This document shows positions 15,792-24,491 of a stretch of 64,000 nucleotides of DNA, in pieces; the first letter of the stretch is position 1; every line of letters starts with the position of its first letter. The position numbers were made by a program, and so were the translations under genes. The notes beneath the pieces are model-generated. The model was given only the letters and a program-made list of their open reading frames with translations. It had not been told where the DNA came from and searched no databases. The stretch spans positions 186,001 to 250,000 of the forward strand of contig NZ_PPXG01000008.1 in assembly GCF_002909485.1 (NCBI RefSeq), given 5' to 3'. Source of the stretch: Stutzerimonas stutzeri (GTDB lineage: Bacteria > Pseudomonadota > Gammaproteobacteria > Pseudomonadales > Pseudomonadaceae).

Positions 15792-18668
15792 TTGCCCGCA
15801 AGGCTCGCGATCGGTTGGCATTCAGTCGCCTTTCTCGCTGCGTTCCTGTTGCTCGCCGCGCTTGGCTGGCAAGGCAAGCGCACGCAGGAAGCGCTGCTAC
15901 AGACCAATCGCTCGGTCAGTCACAGCCTGGAGATCATCACCTCGGTCCAGGCGATCTTTTCTTCCCTGCAGGACATCGAAACCGGTTCGCGCGGTTTTAT
16001 CCTCACCGGCGACCCCACCTATCTCGAACCCTACGAGCGCGGTCTCAGGCAGCTGGAAGGCAACCGGCGCAGCCTGCAGCGCCAGGTCGAGGGTCGTGAC
16101 TTTCCCGACCGGCGCTGGTTCCAGACCCTCGATGCGACCATCGCCGACCGCCTCGAAGTTGCCGCCCGCAACATGCAGACCCGCCGCGAGGCCGGGCTGC
16201 AGGCTGCCGTGGAGCGTCTGCGCGAGGCCGGCGGGCACCTGCTGATGGACCGCCTGCGCGCGCTGCTCAACGCCGTCGAACAGCATGAACGCAGCCAGCT
16301 GGCTGCTGCCAGCGAAGCGGTAGCACACACCACCGAACGCGCTCAGTGGCTGGCACTGATCGGCACACTGGTGGTGATCGGGCTGTTCCTGGCCGCCTTC
16401 TGGGTCTTGCAGAGGAACCTGCAGATTCGTCAGCAGCTCGCCCGCGGCGCCCAGGCCGGCGAAGCGCGCCTTGGGGCGCTGCTGCAGGCCATCCCGGACC
16501 ATCTCTACGCCGTCGATGAGCGGCAGCAGGTGTCCAGCATTTCACGAGGCACCCCGCGCCGGGCGCCGTTGCCGGAAGCAATCGAGCCCCTGCTCATCGA
16601 GCTACTCAATCAGACCGACGAAGGAACGTTGCGCCAGAAGACCTGGTGCGAGCTGCAGACCCAGCGCACCTTCGAGGTCCGTCTGATGCCCACCGGGCTG
16701 GGCGATCATCTGGCCATCGCGCGCGACGTCAGCGAACTGCAGCGCAATCGCGACACCTTGCACGACCAGCAGGTCTTTCTCCGCCGCGTGGTCGACACCG
16801 ACGAGAACCTGATCTTTGTTCGCGACGCCCAGGGCCGTTTCCTGCTCTGCAATTCGGCGCTCGCGGCCCTGCTGGACGTGCGCCCGCAGGACATCGAGCA
16901 GCGCCGCCCCGACGAGGTGCCGTCTGCCGTGCGGCTGCAACCGCTGCTGCTGGGTGACGAAGAGCTGGCCGAACTGGAGGGAGGCAGCGGCGATCTGCGC
17001 AGCACCGAGGTCGCGCTGACCGATGCCCATAGCGCGGAGCACTGGTTCCAGGTGGTCAAGCGCCCGCTGCGGATCTCGACACGTACCTGTCATGTGGTCA
17101 CGGTGGCGGTGGACATCTCCCTGCGCCGACGCATGGAGCAGATGAAAACGGAATTCATCTCGACGGTCAGCCACGAACTGCGCACGCCGCTGACCGCCAT
17201 CCGCGGGGCGCTCGGCATGCTGATCGGCGGCATCGCCGGACATGTCGGCAACGACGCCCGCCCGCTGCTGGATATCGCTCACAAGAACAGCGAACGCCTG
17301 GTGCGCCTGATCAACGACATCCTCGACATCGAAAAACTCGAAGCCGGACGCCTGGCCTTCAACTTCGGCCACCATGACGTGCGCGCGCTGGTGCAGCAGG
17401 CGCTGTCGGATATCCAGCCGTACGCCCGCGACTACGACGTCAATCTCACGCTGGTGGGCGCCGATGAGTCGCTGTCGAGCGAAGCGATGGTCGACCCCGA
17501 CCGCTTCGCCCAGGTAATGGCCAACCTGCTGTCCAACGCGATCAAGCATTCCCCCGCCGGCGGCAGCGTGACGGTCGATCTACGTCATCATGACAACGTG
17601 CTGGAACTCGGCGTACAGGATCAGGGGCCGGGGATTCCCGAGGCTTTCCGTGGGCGCATCTTCGAGCGCTTCGCCCAGGCCGATTCCTCCGACGCCCGCC
17701 AGCGCGGCGGCACCGGGCTGGGACTGGCGATCACCCGCTCGCTGGTGCAGCAGATGCACGGACAGATCGGTTTCGACTCCCAGGAAGGTCACGGCTCGCG
17801 CTTCTGGCTGCAGCTGCCGCTGGCGGAGCAACCAGCGACGCCGCTGCAGCGACCCGCCGCAGCGCCAGCCAGCGCCGCTCAGCGTGACGACGCGCCATTG
17901 ATCCTCATCCTCGAGCCGGATGCGCGGGCCGCCGAGCAGTTGGCCAGAGCGCTGCAACAACATGGCTACGCCACCCTGATCAGCGGGAGCGCAGCCGAGG
18001 CGCGTCAGCTGTTGCAGCGGTTCGACGTCGAGGCACTGACCCTCAGCCCGGCGCTGGATGACGAAAACAGCGCGGCCTTCCTGCAGAGCCTGCGCAGCCA
18101 GCACAACTACCGCAACCTGCCGGTGCTGATCGTCAGCCTGCAGCCGCAGCGCCGCGATGATGACGACGGCACGCTGCGCGGCGGCGCGGTAGGCGTGATC
18201 GACTGGCTGCACAAACCGATCGACCCCTCGCGGGTCATGGACGTGATCCGCGCCTGTCTGCAGCTCGGCGGGCACAAACCGCGCATCCTGCACGTCGAGG
18301 ACGACGACGACCTGCGGGTGCTGCTGGCCAGGCAGATCGCCGCGCTCGATGTCGATCTTTCCGGCGCCGCGACGCTGCACGACGCGCGCGAGCTGATCGC
18401 GGCACAAACCTTCGACCTGGCGATCATCGACCTGATGCTGCCGGACGGCCAGGGCACCGAGCTGTTCGACCAGCTGGCGCAGAGCGTCCCACCGCCGCCG
18501 GTGATCATCTTTTCCGCGCTCGACACCCCGATTCAGGACAACCGCCTGGCGCTGCGCCAACTGGTGAAATCCCGTCACGACGGCGACGAGCTGGCCAGGC
18601 TGATCCAGCACCTGCTGCAACACTGGCCGCCGGGGCACACACACGAAACCGACGAGGCTCACCCATGA
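15792..18668 (+). CDS. CHASE3 hybrid histidine kinase with two C-terminal receivers
   Basis: A 958-residue inner-membrane hybrid kinase. TM helices at about 7-26 and 185-207 flank a CHASE3-type periplasmic domain (LQDIETGSRGFILTGDP). A weak PAS-like region and a PAS domain (about 320-440) precede HisKA, with the phospho-acceptor at His461 (SHELRTPLTAI), and a HATPase (DQGPGIP, GTGLGLAI). Two receivers follow. The first (about 705-815) lacks the acceptor Asp (DVEALTLSPAL); the second (about 835-945) has EDDDD and IIDLMLPDGQG and should work. The start is TTG 15792, supported by GGAAGGAG seven bases upstream and by the membrane helix that follows directly. It overlaps the next receiver gene by ATGA. 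The loss of Asp in one receiver parallels that in the protein at 14022. Confidence 0.87.
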   Translation: MPARLAIGWHSVAFLAAFLLLAALGWQGKRTQEALLQTNRSVSHSLEIITSVQAIFSSLQDIETGSRGFILTGDPTYLEPYERGLRQLEGNRRSLQRQVEGRDFPDRRWFQTLDATIADRLEVAARNMQTRREAGLQAAVERLREAGGHLLMDRLRALLNAVEQHERSQLAAASEAVAHTTERAQWLALIGTLVVIGLFLAAFWVLQRNLQIRQQLARGAQAGEARLGALLQAIPDHLYAVDERQQVSSISRGTPRRAPLPEAIEPLLIELLNQTDEGTLRQKTWCELQTQRTFEVRLMPTGLGDHLAIARDVSELQRNRDTLHDQQVFLRRVVDTDENLIFVRDAQGRFLLCNSALAALLDVRPQDIEQRRPDEVPSAVRLQPLLLGDEELAELEGGSGDLRSTEVALTDAHSAEHWFQVVKRPLRISTRTCHVVTVAVDISLRRRMEQMKTEFISTVSHELRTPLTAIRGALGMLIGGIAGHVGNDARPLLDIAHKNSERLVRLINDILDIEKLEAGRLAFNFGHHDVRALVQQALSDIQPYARDYDVNLTLVGADESLSSEAMVDPDRFAQVMANLLSNAIKHSPAGGSVTVDLRHHDNVLELGVQDQGPGIPEAFRGRIFERFAQADSSDARQRGGTGLGLAITRSLVQQMHGQIGFDSQEGHGSRFWLQLPLAEQPATPLQRPAAAPASAAQRDDAPLILILEPDARAAEQLARALQQHGYATLISGSAAEARQLLQRFDVEALTLSPALDDENSAAFLQSLRSQHNYRNLPVLIVSLQPQRRDDDDGTLRGGAVGVIDWLHKPIDPSRVMDVIRACLQLGGHKPRILHVEDDDDLRVLLARQIAALDVDLSGAATLHDARELIAAQTFDLAIIDLMLPDGQGTELFDQLAQSVPPPPVIIFSALDTPIQDNRLALRQLVKSRHDGDELARLIQHLLQHWPPGHTHETDEAHP

Positions 18669-19054
18669 GCGAATCCGCCAGCAAACGCATTCTCATGGTG
18701 GAAGACGAAGAGGACATCGCCTTTCTCATCCGCTACATGCTCGAACGTCACGGCTTCGTGGTCGACCACGCCGCCGATGGCCGCCAGGCCCTGGAGCACT
18801 TCGCCCGGGCCGAACCGCCGGACCTGACGCTGATGGACATCATGCTGCCCTACCACGACGGCCTCGAGCTGATCGAACGGCTGCGGGCCCAGCCCGGCTG
18901 GGACAGCGTGCCGGTGCTGATGCTGACGGCCAAGGCCCGTGAAGTGGACATCGTCCGAGCGCTGGAACTCGGCGCCGACGACTACGTGACCAAGCCGTTC
19001 CAGCCGGAAGAACTGCTGGCGCGCATTCGACGACTGCTGAGGGGGCGTCGATGA
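18665..19054 (+). CDS. single-domain response regulator (receiver only)
   Basis: A 129-residue receiver with the acidic cluster VEDEED, the acceptor Asp in TLMDIMLPYHDG, the LTAK threonine and the TKPF lysine. It resembles the receiver half of an OmpR-type regulator but stops after LLRGRR without a DNA-binding domain. It overlaps the hybrid kinase by ATGA and the YaiO-like gene by ATGA, so it physically joins the signalling and glycan halves of the block. It may act on the glycan machinery directly by protein contact, which is an inference from position. Confidence 0.87.
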   Translation: MSESASKRILMVEDEEDIAFLIRYMLERHGFVVDHAADGRQALEHFARAEPPDLTLMDIMLPYHDGLELIERLRAQPGWDSVPVLMLTAKAREVDIVRALELGADDYVTKPFQPEELLARIRRLLRGRR

Positions 19055-20193
19055 AGCGAATGGTCATGTTGCTCGCCCTGGCGATGCCATGCGCTGCGGC
19101 AGTTGCAGATGTCGCCACCGCCGAACGGCAGGTCCGGGATCAGCAGCTGGACGCGGCTGAAATGACACTGCAAGCCCAGCTGGCGCAACAGCCAGACGAC
19201 CAGGAAGCACAGTTTCTGCTAGCCCGCGTATTGAGCTGGCAGGGCCGCCCGGAACAGGCGCTACCGATCTATGAGCGTCTGCTGGAACGGCAACCGGACA
19301 ACGCGGATTATCTTCTCGGACACGGCCAGGCATTGCTCTGGGCTGGCCGCCCGCAACGTGCACTGAGATCACTCGAGCGTGCAGCACAGCTGGCACCTGA
19401 CTATGCCGAAGTGCAGCAGGTGATTCAGCAGGCGCGCGCGGCGCTGACCGTGCCCGCCAGCACAAGCGCTAGCGCGCCCGTGCCTGTCGCTGGTGCAGCG
19501 ACCAAGCGGCGGCATGAGCTGGAAATTTCCGCACGCCAGGACTGGCTGGACAGCGGCTTCGACAACTGGCGCAGCCAGCGCCTGGACTACGCCTCGACGA
19601 AACCCGAAAGTTTCGGCTGGTATGGCGCACTGTCACGCGAGCAACGCTTCGGTGAGTGGGATGAAGGTGTCGAAGCGGGCGTGGTCGTTCCACTGGACGA
19701 GAACTGGACGCTGCAACCGGAGGTCGGCTATCAACCCTCACCTTACTTTCTGCCGGAGTGGCATGCCGACCTGCGCCTGCAGCGGCGGCTGCCTGACGGT
19801 TATCTCGGCGCGGTCAGTGTCCGTCGCACCGAGTACGAAAGCACCCGTGTCGATCGTCTCGCGCTGAGTGCCGAACGCTACTGGAACGCCTGGCGCGCCG
19901 GTTACACGCTGAACGTCACCGATGTGGCCAACGCCGGTACGCCGATTGGCCACGACCTTGCGCTGGATTACTACTATCAGGGGCTGAGCTATGCCGGTCT
20001 GCGCCTGACTGTGGGCGAGGAAGAGGCGGTGGAAGAGCAGCAGTTGATCACCAGTGATGTGCGCGCCATTAGCCTGCAGGGTCGTCACTGGTTCGACACC
20101 CGCTGGGCGCTGAGCTGGGAGATCGGCCATCAGCAGCAGGGCAGTTATTACGATCGACAATGGCTGCAGATCGGCCTGCGCCATGCTTTCTGA
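19051..20193 (+). CDS. YaiO-like outer-membrane beta-barrel protein with TPR repeats
   Basis: A 380-residue exported protein. A signal peptide covers about residues 1-20, with cleavage near AAAVA-DVA. TPR-like repeats follow at about 22-125 (two clear QFLLARVLSWQGRPEQALPI-type units), then an Ala/Pro/Ser linker (about 130-150). A C-terminal domain of about 230 residues is rich in alternating aromatic strands and ends in LQIGLRHAF, a typical barrel C-terminus with a terminal Phe. In E. coli YaiO is an outer-membrane protein encoded near the GT2 gene yaiP. Here it is translationally coupled to a receiver and followed by HEAT and GT2 genes, so a role in polysaccharide export or anchoring is likely. 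No enzyme activity is implied. Confidence 0.8.
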   Translation: MKRMVMLLALAMPCAAAVADVATAERQVRDQQLDAAEMTLQAQLAQQPDDQEAQFLLARVLSWQGRPEQALPIYERLLERQPDNADYLLGHGQALLWAGRPQRALRSLERAAQLAPDYAEVQQVIQQARAALTVPASTSASAPVPVAGAATKRRHELEISARQDWLDSGFDNWRSQRLDYASTKPESFGWYGALSREQRFGEWDEGVEAGVVVPLDENWTLQPEVGYQPSPYFLPEWHADLRLQRRLPDGYLGAVSVRRTEYESTRVDRLALSAERYWNAWRAGYTLNVTDVANAGTPIGHDLALDYYYQGLSYAGLRLTVGEEEAVEEQQLITSDVRAISLQGRHWFDTRWALSWEIGHQQQGSYYDRQWLQIGLRHAF

Positions 20194-21307
20194 TTGGCTG
20201 GCGCACTGTCCTCCCTGGCTGTGCGAAGCGCCGGGCCGGGCTTGGGCGAACCTCTGGCCGGAAGACCGCATGCTGCAACTGGCGCTGTACTGCGCCTTGG
20301 GCCTGGGCGCACTGACCTTGCTGGTGCTGATGCAGGTGCTCGTGCTCGGCGAAATATTCAGGCGCCGAGCCGTGCGTCGGCAGCAGTTCAATGAGCAATG
20401 GCGGCCTTTCTTCGCGCTGTGCAGCCTGAGTGACGAGATGCCGCCAACCCATGCACCGCTGCCGCGCCGTCGCCAGCTCTGGTTTCTGCTGCAGTGGAAC
20501 CGCACCCAGTTGCAGCTGCGCGGTGCGGCGCGTGAACGGATGAACCGCGCCCTCATCGCCCTGGGAATGGACCACCACGCCTTGAGCCTGCTACGTGGCC
20601 AGGTGCGGGGCAAGCTGATCGGTCTGACCTGTCTGCGTCATCTGGCTGACCCGGCGCACTGGAACGCGGTGCAGTCGCTATTGCTCAGCCGCAATTCCAT
20701 CGTGGCGCTGGCTGCCGCACAAACCCTCGTCGCGATGGATGCAGCCAAGGCCATGCAGCTGATTCTGCCAGCCGCAGTCGATCGTCCCGATTGGGCTCTG
20801 CCGCGGCTGACCAGTCTCTGCCAGCAGGCTGGAGAGCAGGCGGTGACCACGCCGCTGCTGATCGTTCTGTCCTCGTCGGATGACCCGCGCCGAGAGCGCC
20901 TGGTCCCGCTGCTCGTGCAGGGCGACCCCCGCCACGCCGCGCCTTGGGCCCGTGCCCGGCTGAATGAAGCTGCGTCAGCTGAGCAGCTGCAGGTGGCTTT
21001 GCGCTGCCTTAGCGAACTCGGTGACCCTCGTGGTCGACCTCGGCTGCTGCGTGCCCTGCAGCATGACCAGCCCGATGTGCGCCTGGCCGCCCTGCAGGCA
21101 TTACACAAACAGGCGAGAAGTGATGATGGCGAAGTATTCCTTCCTCTCTTGTCCGACAGCAGTTGGTGGGTACGCCAGGCTGCAGCCGACAGCCTGGCAA
21201 CAATGCCGGGGGCGACGCTGGACGGACTACAGCGGCTGCTCGATCAGGTGCATGACCGTTACGGAAAGGATGCGCTGCGCCGCGCCATGGCGGAGGTGCG
21301 CCGGTGA
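20183..21307 (+). CDS. membrane-anchored HEAT-repeat protein
   Basis: A 374-residue protein. A hydrophobic helix at about residues 32-55 (QLALYCALGLGALTLLVLMQ) is followed by a basic stretch and a long helical region with HEAT-type repeats. The clearest are near residues 165-190 (LLLSRNSIVALAAAQTLVAM) and the C-terminal third (LGDPRGRPRLLRALQHDQPD, DSSWWVRQAAADSLATM). HEAT solenoids act as protein-binding scaffolds. The gene overlaps the YaiO-like gene by 11 bp and the glycosyltransferase by GTGA. A scaffold linking the synthase to the envelope or to regulators is plausible but not shown by sequence. Confidence 0.78.
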   Translation: MLSDWLAHCPPWLCEAPGRAWANLWPEDRMLQLALYCALGLGALTLLVLMQVLVLGEIFRRRAVRRQQFNEQWRPFFALCSLSDEMPPTHAPLPRRRQLWFLLQWNRTQLQLRGAARERMNRALIALGMDHHALSLLRGQVRGKLIGLTCLRHLADPAHWNAVQSLLLSRNSIVALAAAQTLVAMDAAKAMQLILPAAVDRPDWALPRLTSLCQQAGEQAVTTPLLIVLSSSDDPRRERLVPLLVQGDPRHAAPWARARLNEAASAEQLQVALRCLSELGDPRGRPRLLRALQHDQPDVRLAALQALHKQARSDDGEVFLPLLSDSSWWVRQAAADSLATMPGATLDGLQRLLDQVHDRYGKDALRRAMAEVRR

Positions 21308-22707
21308 CCGCTGATTGGCTGTGGTGGTTGCAGGTCGCATTCATTCTCTACTTCCTGTTGCTCAACGGCATGTACCTGCTGCTCAACGTGCTGTCCATGG
21401 CGAGCCTAATGAGCTATATCCGGCAACGGGCGGAAACCGGCGAGCTGGCACCCTATCTGGGCGTCGAGCCGCCGGTATCGGTGCTCATGCCGGCCTTCAA
21501 CGAAGAGGCGACCATCCGCACCTCGGTGCGCTCGATGTTGCAGCTGCAGTATCCCGAGTTCGAAATCGTGGTGATTAACGATGGCTCGAAGGACAACACC
21601 CTTGCTGTACTGATCGAAGAATTCGACCTGGTCCCGCACCCTGAACCGCTGCGACAGGCAGTAGCGCATCAACCGGTGACGGCGATCTATCGCTCGCGTC
21701 GCTACGCCAATCTGCGTGTGGTCGACAAGGCCAACGGTGGCAAAGCCGATGCGCTGAACGCCGGCATCAATGCCGCTCGCCATGGCCTGTACTGCGGCGT
21801 TGATGCCGATTCCATCCTGCAGCGCGACAGCCTGCTGCGCGTAGTGCAGCCCTTCCTTGAGGACGAACGCACCATCGCCGCCGGCGGCACCGTGCGCATC
21901 GCCAACGGCTCGCAGGTACGCGGTGGCTTCCTCATCCAGGCCGGCCTGCCGCGCAGCTGGCTGGCGCGTTTCCAGATCGTCGAATACCTGCGCGCCTTTC
22001 TCTTTGGCCGCCTTGGATGGTCTCCGTTGAACGCCGTGCTGATCATCTCCGGCGCTTTCGGCCTGTTCGATCGTGAGCGGGTCATGGCGGTTGGAGGCTA
22101 TCGCACCGATACCGTCGGCGAAGATATGGAGCTGGTGGTTCGGCTGCATCGCTATCACCGCGAGAAACGCATTCCCTACCGCATCCGTTACCTGCCCGAC
22201 CCCATCTGCTGGACCGAATGCCCGGAAGATCTTGGCACCTTGGGCCGGCAGCGCAGCCGCTGGCAGCGAGGACTGGCAGAAAGCCTGGGGCGGCACGCGC
22301 GCCTGGCGTTCAGCTTGCGTGGTGGCACGCCGGGATGGCTGGCTTGGCCGTTCATGGCCCTGTTCGAATGGATCGGGCCGCTGATCGAGCTGGCGGGGTA
22401 CGCCTTCATGTTCGCCGGGTTCGCCTTTGGTGCGGTCTCCTATGCGGCGCTGGCGGCCTTTCTGCTGGTGGCCATCGGCATGGGCATCCTGCTGTCAGTC
22501 AACGGCCTACTGCTGGAAACCATGTCGTTCCGCGTCTACAGCCGGCGGCGCGACATGCTTCAGCTGTTCCTGATGGCTGTACTGGAGAACTTCGGCTACC
22601 GCCAGCTGAATACCGTCTGGCGCTGTCGCGGGCTCTGGCAGTGGTTCTCGCGACGCAAGCACCACTGGGGCGCGATGCGCCGCAGCGGGCAGTGGGGGCA
22701 AAGCTAG
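21304..22707 (+). CDS. processive GT2 glycosyltransferase (polysaccharide synthase type)
   Basis: A 467-residue inner-membrane synthase. An N-terminal TM region (about 8-32) is followed by a cytosolic GT-A domain and three or more C-terminal TM helices (about 345-420). The hallmark acidic residues are visible: D93 in NDGS, D167 and D169 in GVDADS, D274 in VGEDMEL. The processive-synthase QxxRW motif is at 316-320 (QRSRW). This arrangement is that of PgaC, hyaluronan-synthase and BcsA-like enzymes that both polymerise and translocate a glycan. There is no PilZ domain, so c-di-GMP control would need another protein. GTG start, overlapping the HEAT gene. It is the last gene of the block. Sugar donor and product are unknown. 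Confidence 0.87.
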   Translation: MTADWLWWLQVAFILYFLLLNGMYLLLNVLSMASLMSYIRQRAETGELAPYLGVEPPVSVLMPAFNEEATIRTSVRSMLQLQYPEFEIVVINDGSKDNTLAVLIEEFDLVPHPEPLRQAVAHQPVTAIYRSRRYANLRVVDKANGGKADALNAGINAARHGLYCGVDADSILQRDSLLRVVQPFLEDERTIAAGGTVRIANGSQVRGGFLIQAGLPRSWLARFQIVEYLRAFLFGRLGWSPLNAVLIISGAFGLFDRERVMAVGGYRTDTVGEDMELVVRLHRYHREKRIPYRIRYLPDPICWTECPEDLGTLGRQRSRWQRGLAESLGRHARLAFSLRGGTPGWLAWPFMALFEWIGPLIELAGYAFMFAGFAFGAVSYAALAAFLLVAIGMGILLSVNGLLLETMSFRVYSRRRDMLQLFLMAVLENFGYRQLNTVWRCRGLWQWFSRRKHHWGAMRRSGQWGQS

Positions 22708-22723
22708 CTGAACGCTCAAAAAA

Positions 22724-22802
22724 CCGTAGGGTGGATCACGCTTCATCGATCCACCATGGCTGTGCAACAAGGTGGATGTAAAAAGCGACATCCACCCTAC
22801 GG
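22724..22802. repeat. nested inverted repeats between convergent genes
   Basis: CCGTAGGGTGGAT (22724-22736) is perfectly inverted as ATCCACCCTACGG (22790-22802). Inside are two further hairpins: GTGGATC with GATCCAC (22732-22754) and GGTGGATGT with ACATCCACC (22771-22795). The element fills the gap between the GT2 gene and the convergent aldehyde dehydrogenase. It looks like a dispersed palindromic element that also serves as a bidirectional terminator. Genome-wide copy number cannot be seen here. Confidence 0.7.
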
Positions 22803-22808
22803 ATGTCG

Positions 22809-24302
22809 TCAGAGCTTGATCCAGGTCGCCTTCAGTTCGGTGTACTTGTCGAAGGCATGCAGCGACTTGTCACGGCCATTGCCGGACTGCTTGAAGCCGC
22901 CGAACGGCGCGGTCATGTCGCCGCCGTCGTACTGGTTGACCCACACGCTGCCGGCCCGTAGCGCCCGCGCGGTGCGGTGTGCCTTGGACAGGTCGGCGGT
23001 CCACACGGCCGCGGCCAGGCCGTAGGGCGTGTCGTTGGCAATCGCGATCGCTTCCTCGGCGCTGTCGAAGGTGATCACCGAAAGCACCGGACCGAAGATC
23101 TCCTCCTGCGCGATTTTCATCGCATTGTCGACGCCATCGAAGATGGTCGGCTCGACATACAGCCCGCCGGTTTCCTCCAGCGTACGCTGGCCGCCGATCA
23201 GCACCTGCGCACCCGCTTCGCGGCCAGCATCGATGTAGCCGAGCACGGTGTTCAGCTGTTGAGTATCGACCAGCGCGCCGACGTTGGTCGCCGGGTCCAG
23301 CGGATTGCCCGGCTTCCAGCCCTTGAGCGCCTCGACCACCATTGGCAGGAAGCGCTCCCTGATCGAACGCTCTACCAGCAGGCGCGAGCCGGCGGTGCAC
23401 ACCTCGCCCTGGTTGAAGGCGATGGCGCCAGCAGCAGCCTGTGCCGCTGCCTCGAGATCAGGTGCGTCGGCGAAGACGATGTTCGGGCTCTTGCCGCCCG
23501 CCTCCAGCCAGACTCGCTTCATGTTCGATTCGCCGGCATAGATCATCAGCTGCTTGGCGATCCGGGTGGAGCCGGTGAAAACCAGGGTATCGACGTCCAT
23601 GTGCAGTGCCAGCGCCTTGCCGACGGTATGGCCGTAGCCCGGCAGCACGTTGAGCACGCCGGCCGGGATGCCCGCCTCGATCGCCAACTGGGCGATGCGG
23701 ATGGCGGTCAGCGGCGACTTCTCGGACGGCTTGAGCACCACTGAGTTGCCGGTGGCCAGCGCCGGGCCGAGCTTCCAGCAGGCCATCATCAGCGGGAAAT
23801 TCCACGGCACGATGGCCGCCACCACGCCAACCGGCTCGCGGGTGACCAGGCCTAGCTGGTCATGGGGCGTGGCGGCCACCTCGTCGTAAATCTTGTCGAT
23901 GGCCTCGCCGCTCCAGCGCAGTGCCCGCGCAGCGCCGGGGATGTCGACCGCCAGCGAGTCGCCTATCGGTTTGCCCATGTCGAGGGTTTCCAGCAGGGCC
24001 AGCTCTTCGCCGTTGGCTTCCAGCAGATCGGCAAATCGGATCATTACCGCCTTGCGCTTGGCCGGTGCCAGCCGCGACCAGCTGCCTCCATCGAATGCTG
24101 CACGAGCGCTGGCCACTGCACGGTCGGCATCGGCCTGGTCGCAGCTGGCGACTTGCGCCAGCACCCGCCCGTCCACCGGGCTGATGCAGTCGAAGCGATC
24201 ACCGCCCTGCGCCTCGGTGTATTCACCCTGAATGAAGGCGCGACCTTCGATATGCAAGTCGCGGGCACGCTGTTGCCAGTCGGCGAGGGTCAGGGTGGGC
24301 AT
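22809..24302 (-). CDS. kauB: gamma-glutamyl-gamma-aminobutyraldehyde dehydrogenase (KauB/PuuC type)
   Basis: A 497-residue NAD(P)-dependent aldehyde dehydrogenase. Catalytic elements are present: the PWNFPLMM cofactor segment, VFTGSTRIAKQ, the general-base Glu in WLEAGGKSPN and the nucleophilic Cys in NQGEVCTAGSR. Length and the LHIEGRAFIQGEY start match the KauB/PuuC group, which oxidises aldehydes from polyamines (4-aminobutyraldehyde, 3-aminopropionaldehyde, gamma-glutamyl forms) and 4-guanidinobutyraldehyde. It is divergent from an omega-amino-acid aminotransferase and lies about 18 kb from spuI and aguBA, so it should complete the same catabolic route. The gene name is by family resemblance. 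Confidence 0.82.
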   Translation of the reverse strand: MPTLTLADWQQRARDLHIEGRAFIQGEYTEAQGGDRFDCISPVDGRVLAQVASCDQADADRAVASARAAFDGGSWSRLAPAKRKAVMIRFADLLEANGEELALLETLDMGKPIGDSLAVDIPGAARALRWSGEAIDKIYDEVAATPHDQLGLVTREPVGVVAAIVPWNFPLMMACWKLGPALATGNSVVLKPSEKSPLTAIRIAQLAIEAGIPAGVLNVLPGYGHTVGKALALHMDVDTLVFTGSTRIAKQLMIYAGESNMKRVWLEAGGKSPNIVFADAPDLEAAAQAAAGAIAFNQGEVCTAGSRLLVERSIRERFLPMVVEALKGWKPGNPLDPATNVGALVDTQQLNTVLGYIDAGREAGAQVLIGGQRTLEETGGLYVEPTIFDGVDNAMKIAQEEIFGPVLSVITFDSAEEAIAIANDTPYGLAAAVWTADLSKAHRTARALRAGSVWVNQYDGGDMTAPFGGFKQSGNGRDKSLHAFDKYTELKATWIKL

Positions 24303-24382
24303 GGTGAATCCTCTCTCTCAGGTCTTCGGGCTGTGAACAGGCACCCTAAACCAGCGGTGCGGACCCTATCAATATTTTTTAC

Positions 24383-24395
24383 GAACGGCCCGTTC
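24383..24395. promoter_or_regulatory. 13-bp palindrome in the divergent promoter region
   Basis: GAACGG-C-CCGTTC is a perfect 6-1-6 inverted repeat in the 189-bp gap between the divergent aldehyde dehydrogenase and aminotransferase genes. It lies in an AT-rich stretch (AATATTTTTTAC before it, TTTTGTTCGTTTTATT after). It is a plausible operator for a regulator that controls both genes. The regulator is not encoded next to it. Confidence 0.45.
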
Positions 24396-24491
24396 AGCGC
24401 CTTGTTTTGTTCGTTTTATTAAACATAGACTCGATGAAAACGCTGCGGCTCGCCGTCGCAGCATAGCCGCTCGCCACCCGGAGCCAGCCCC

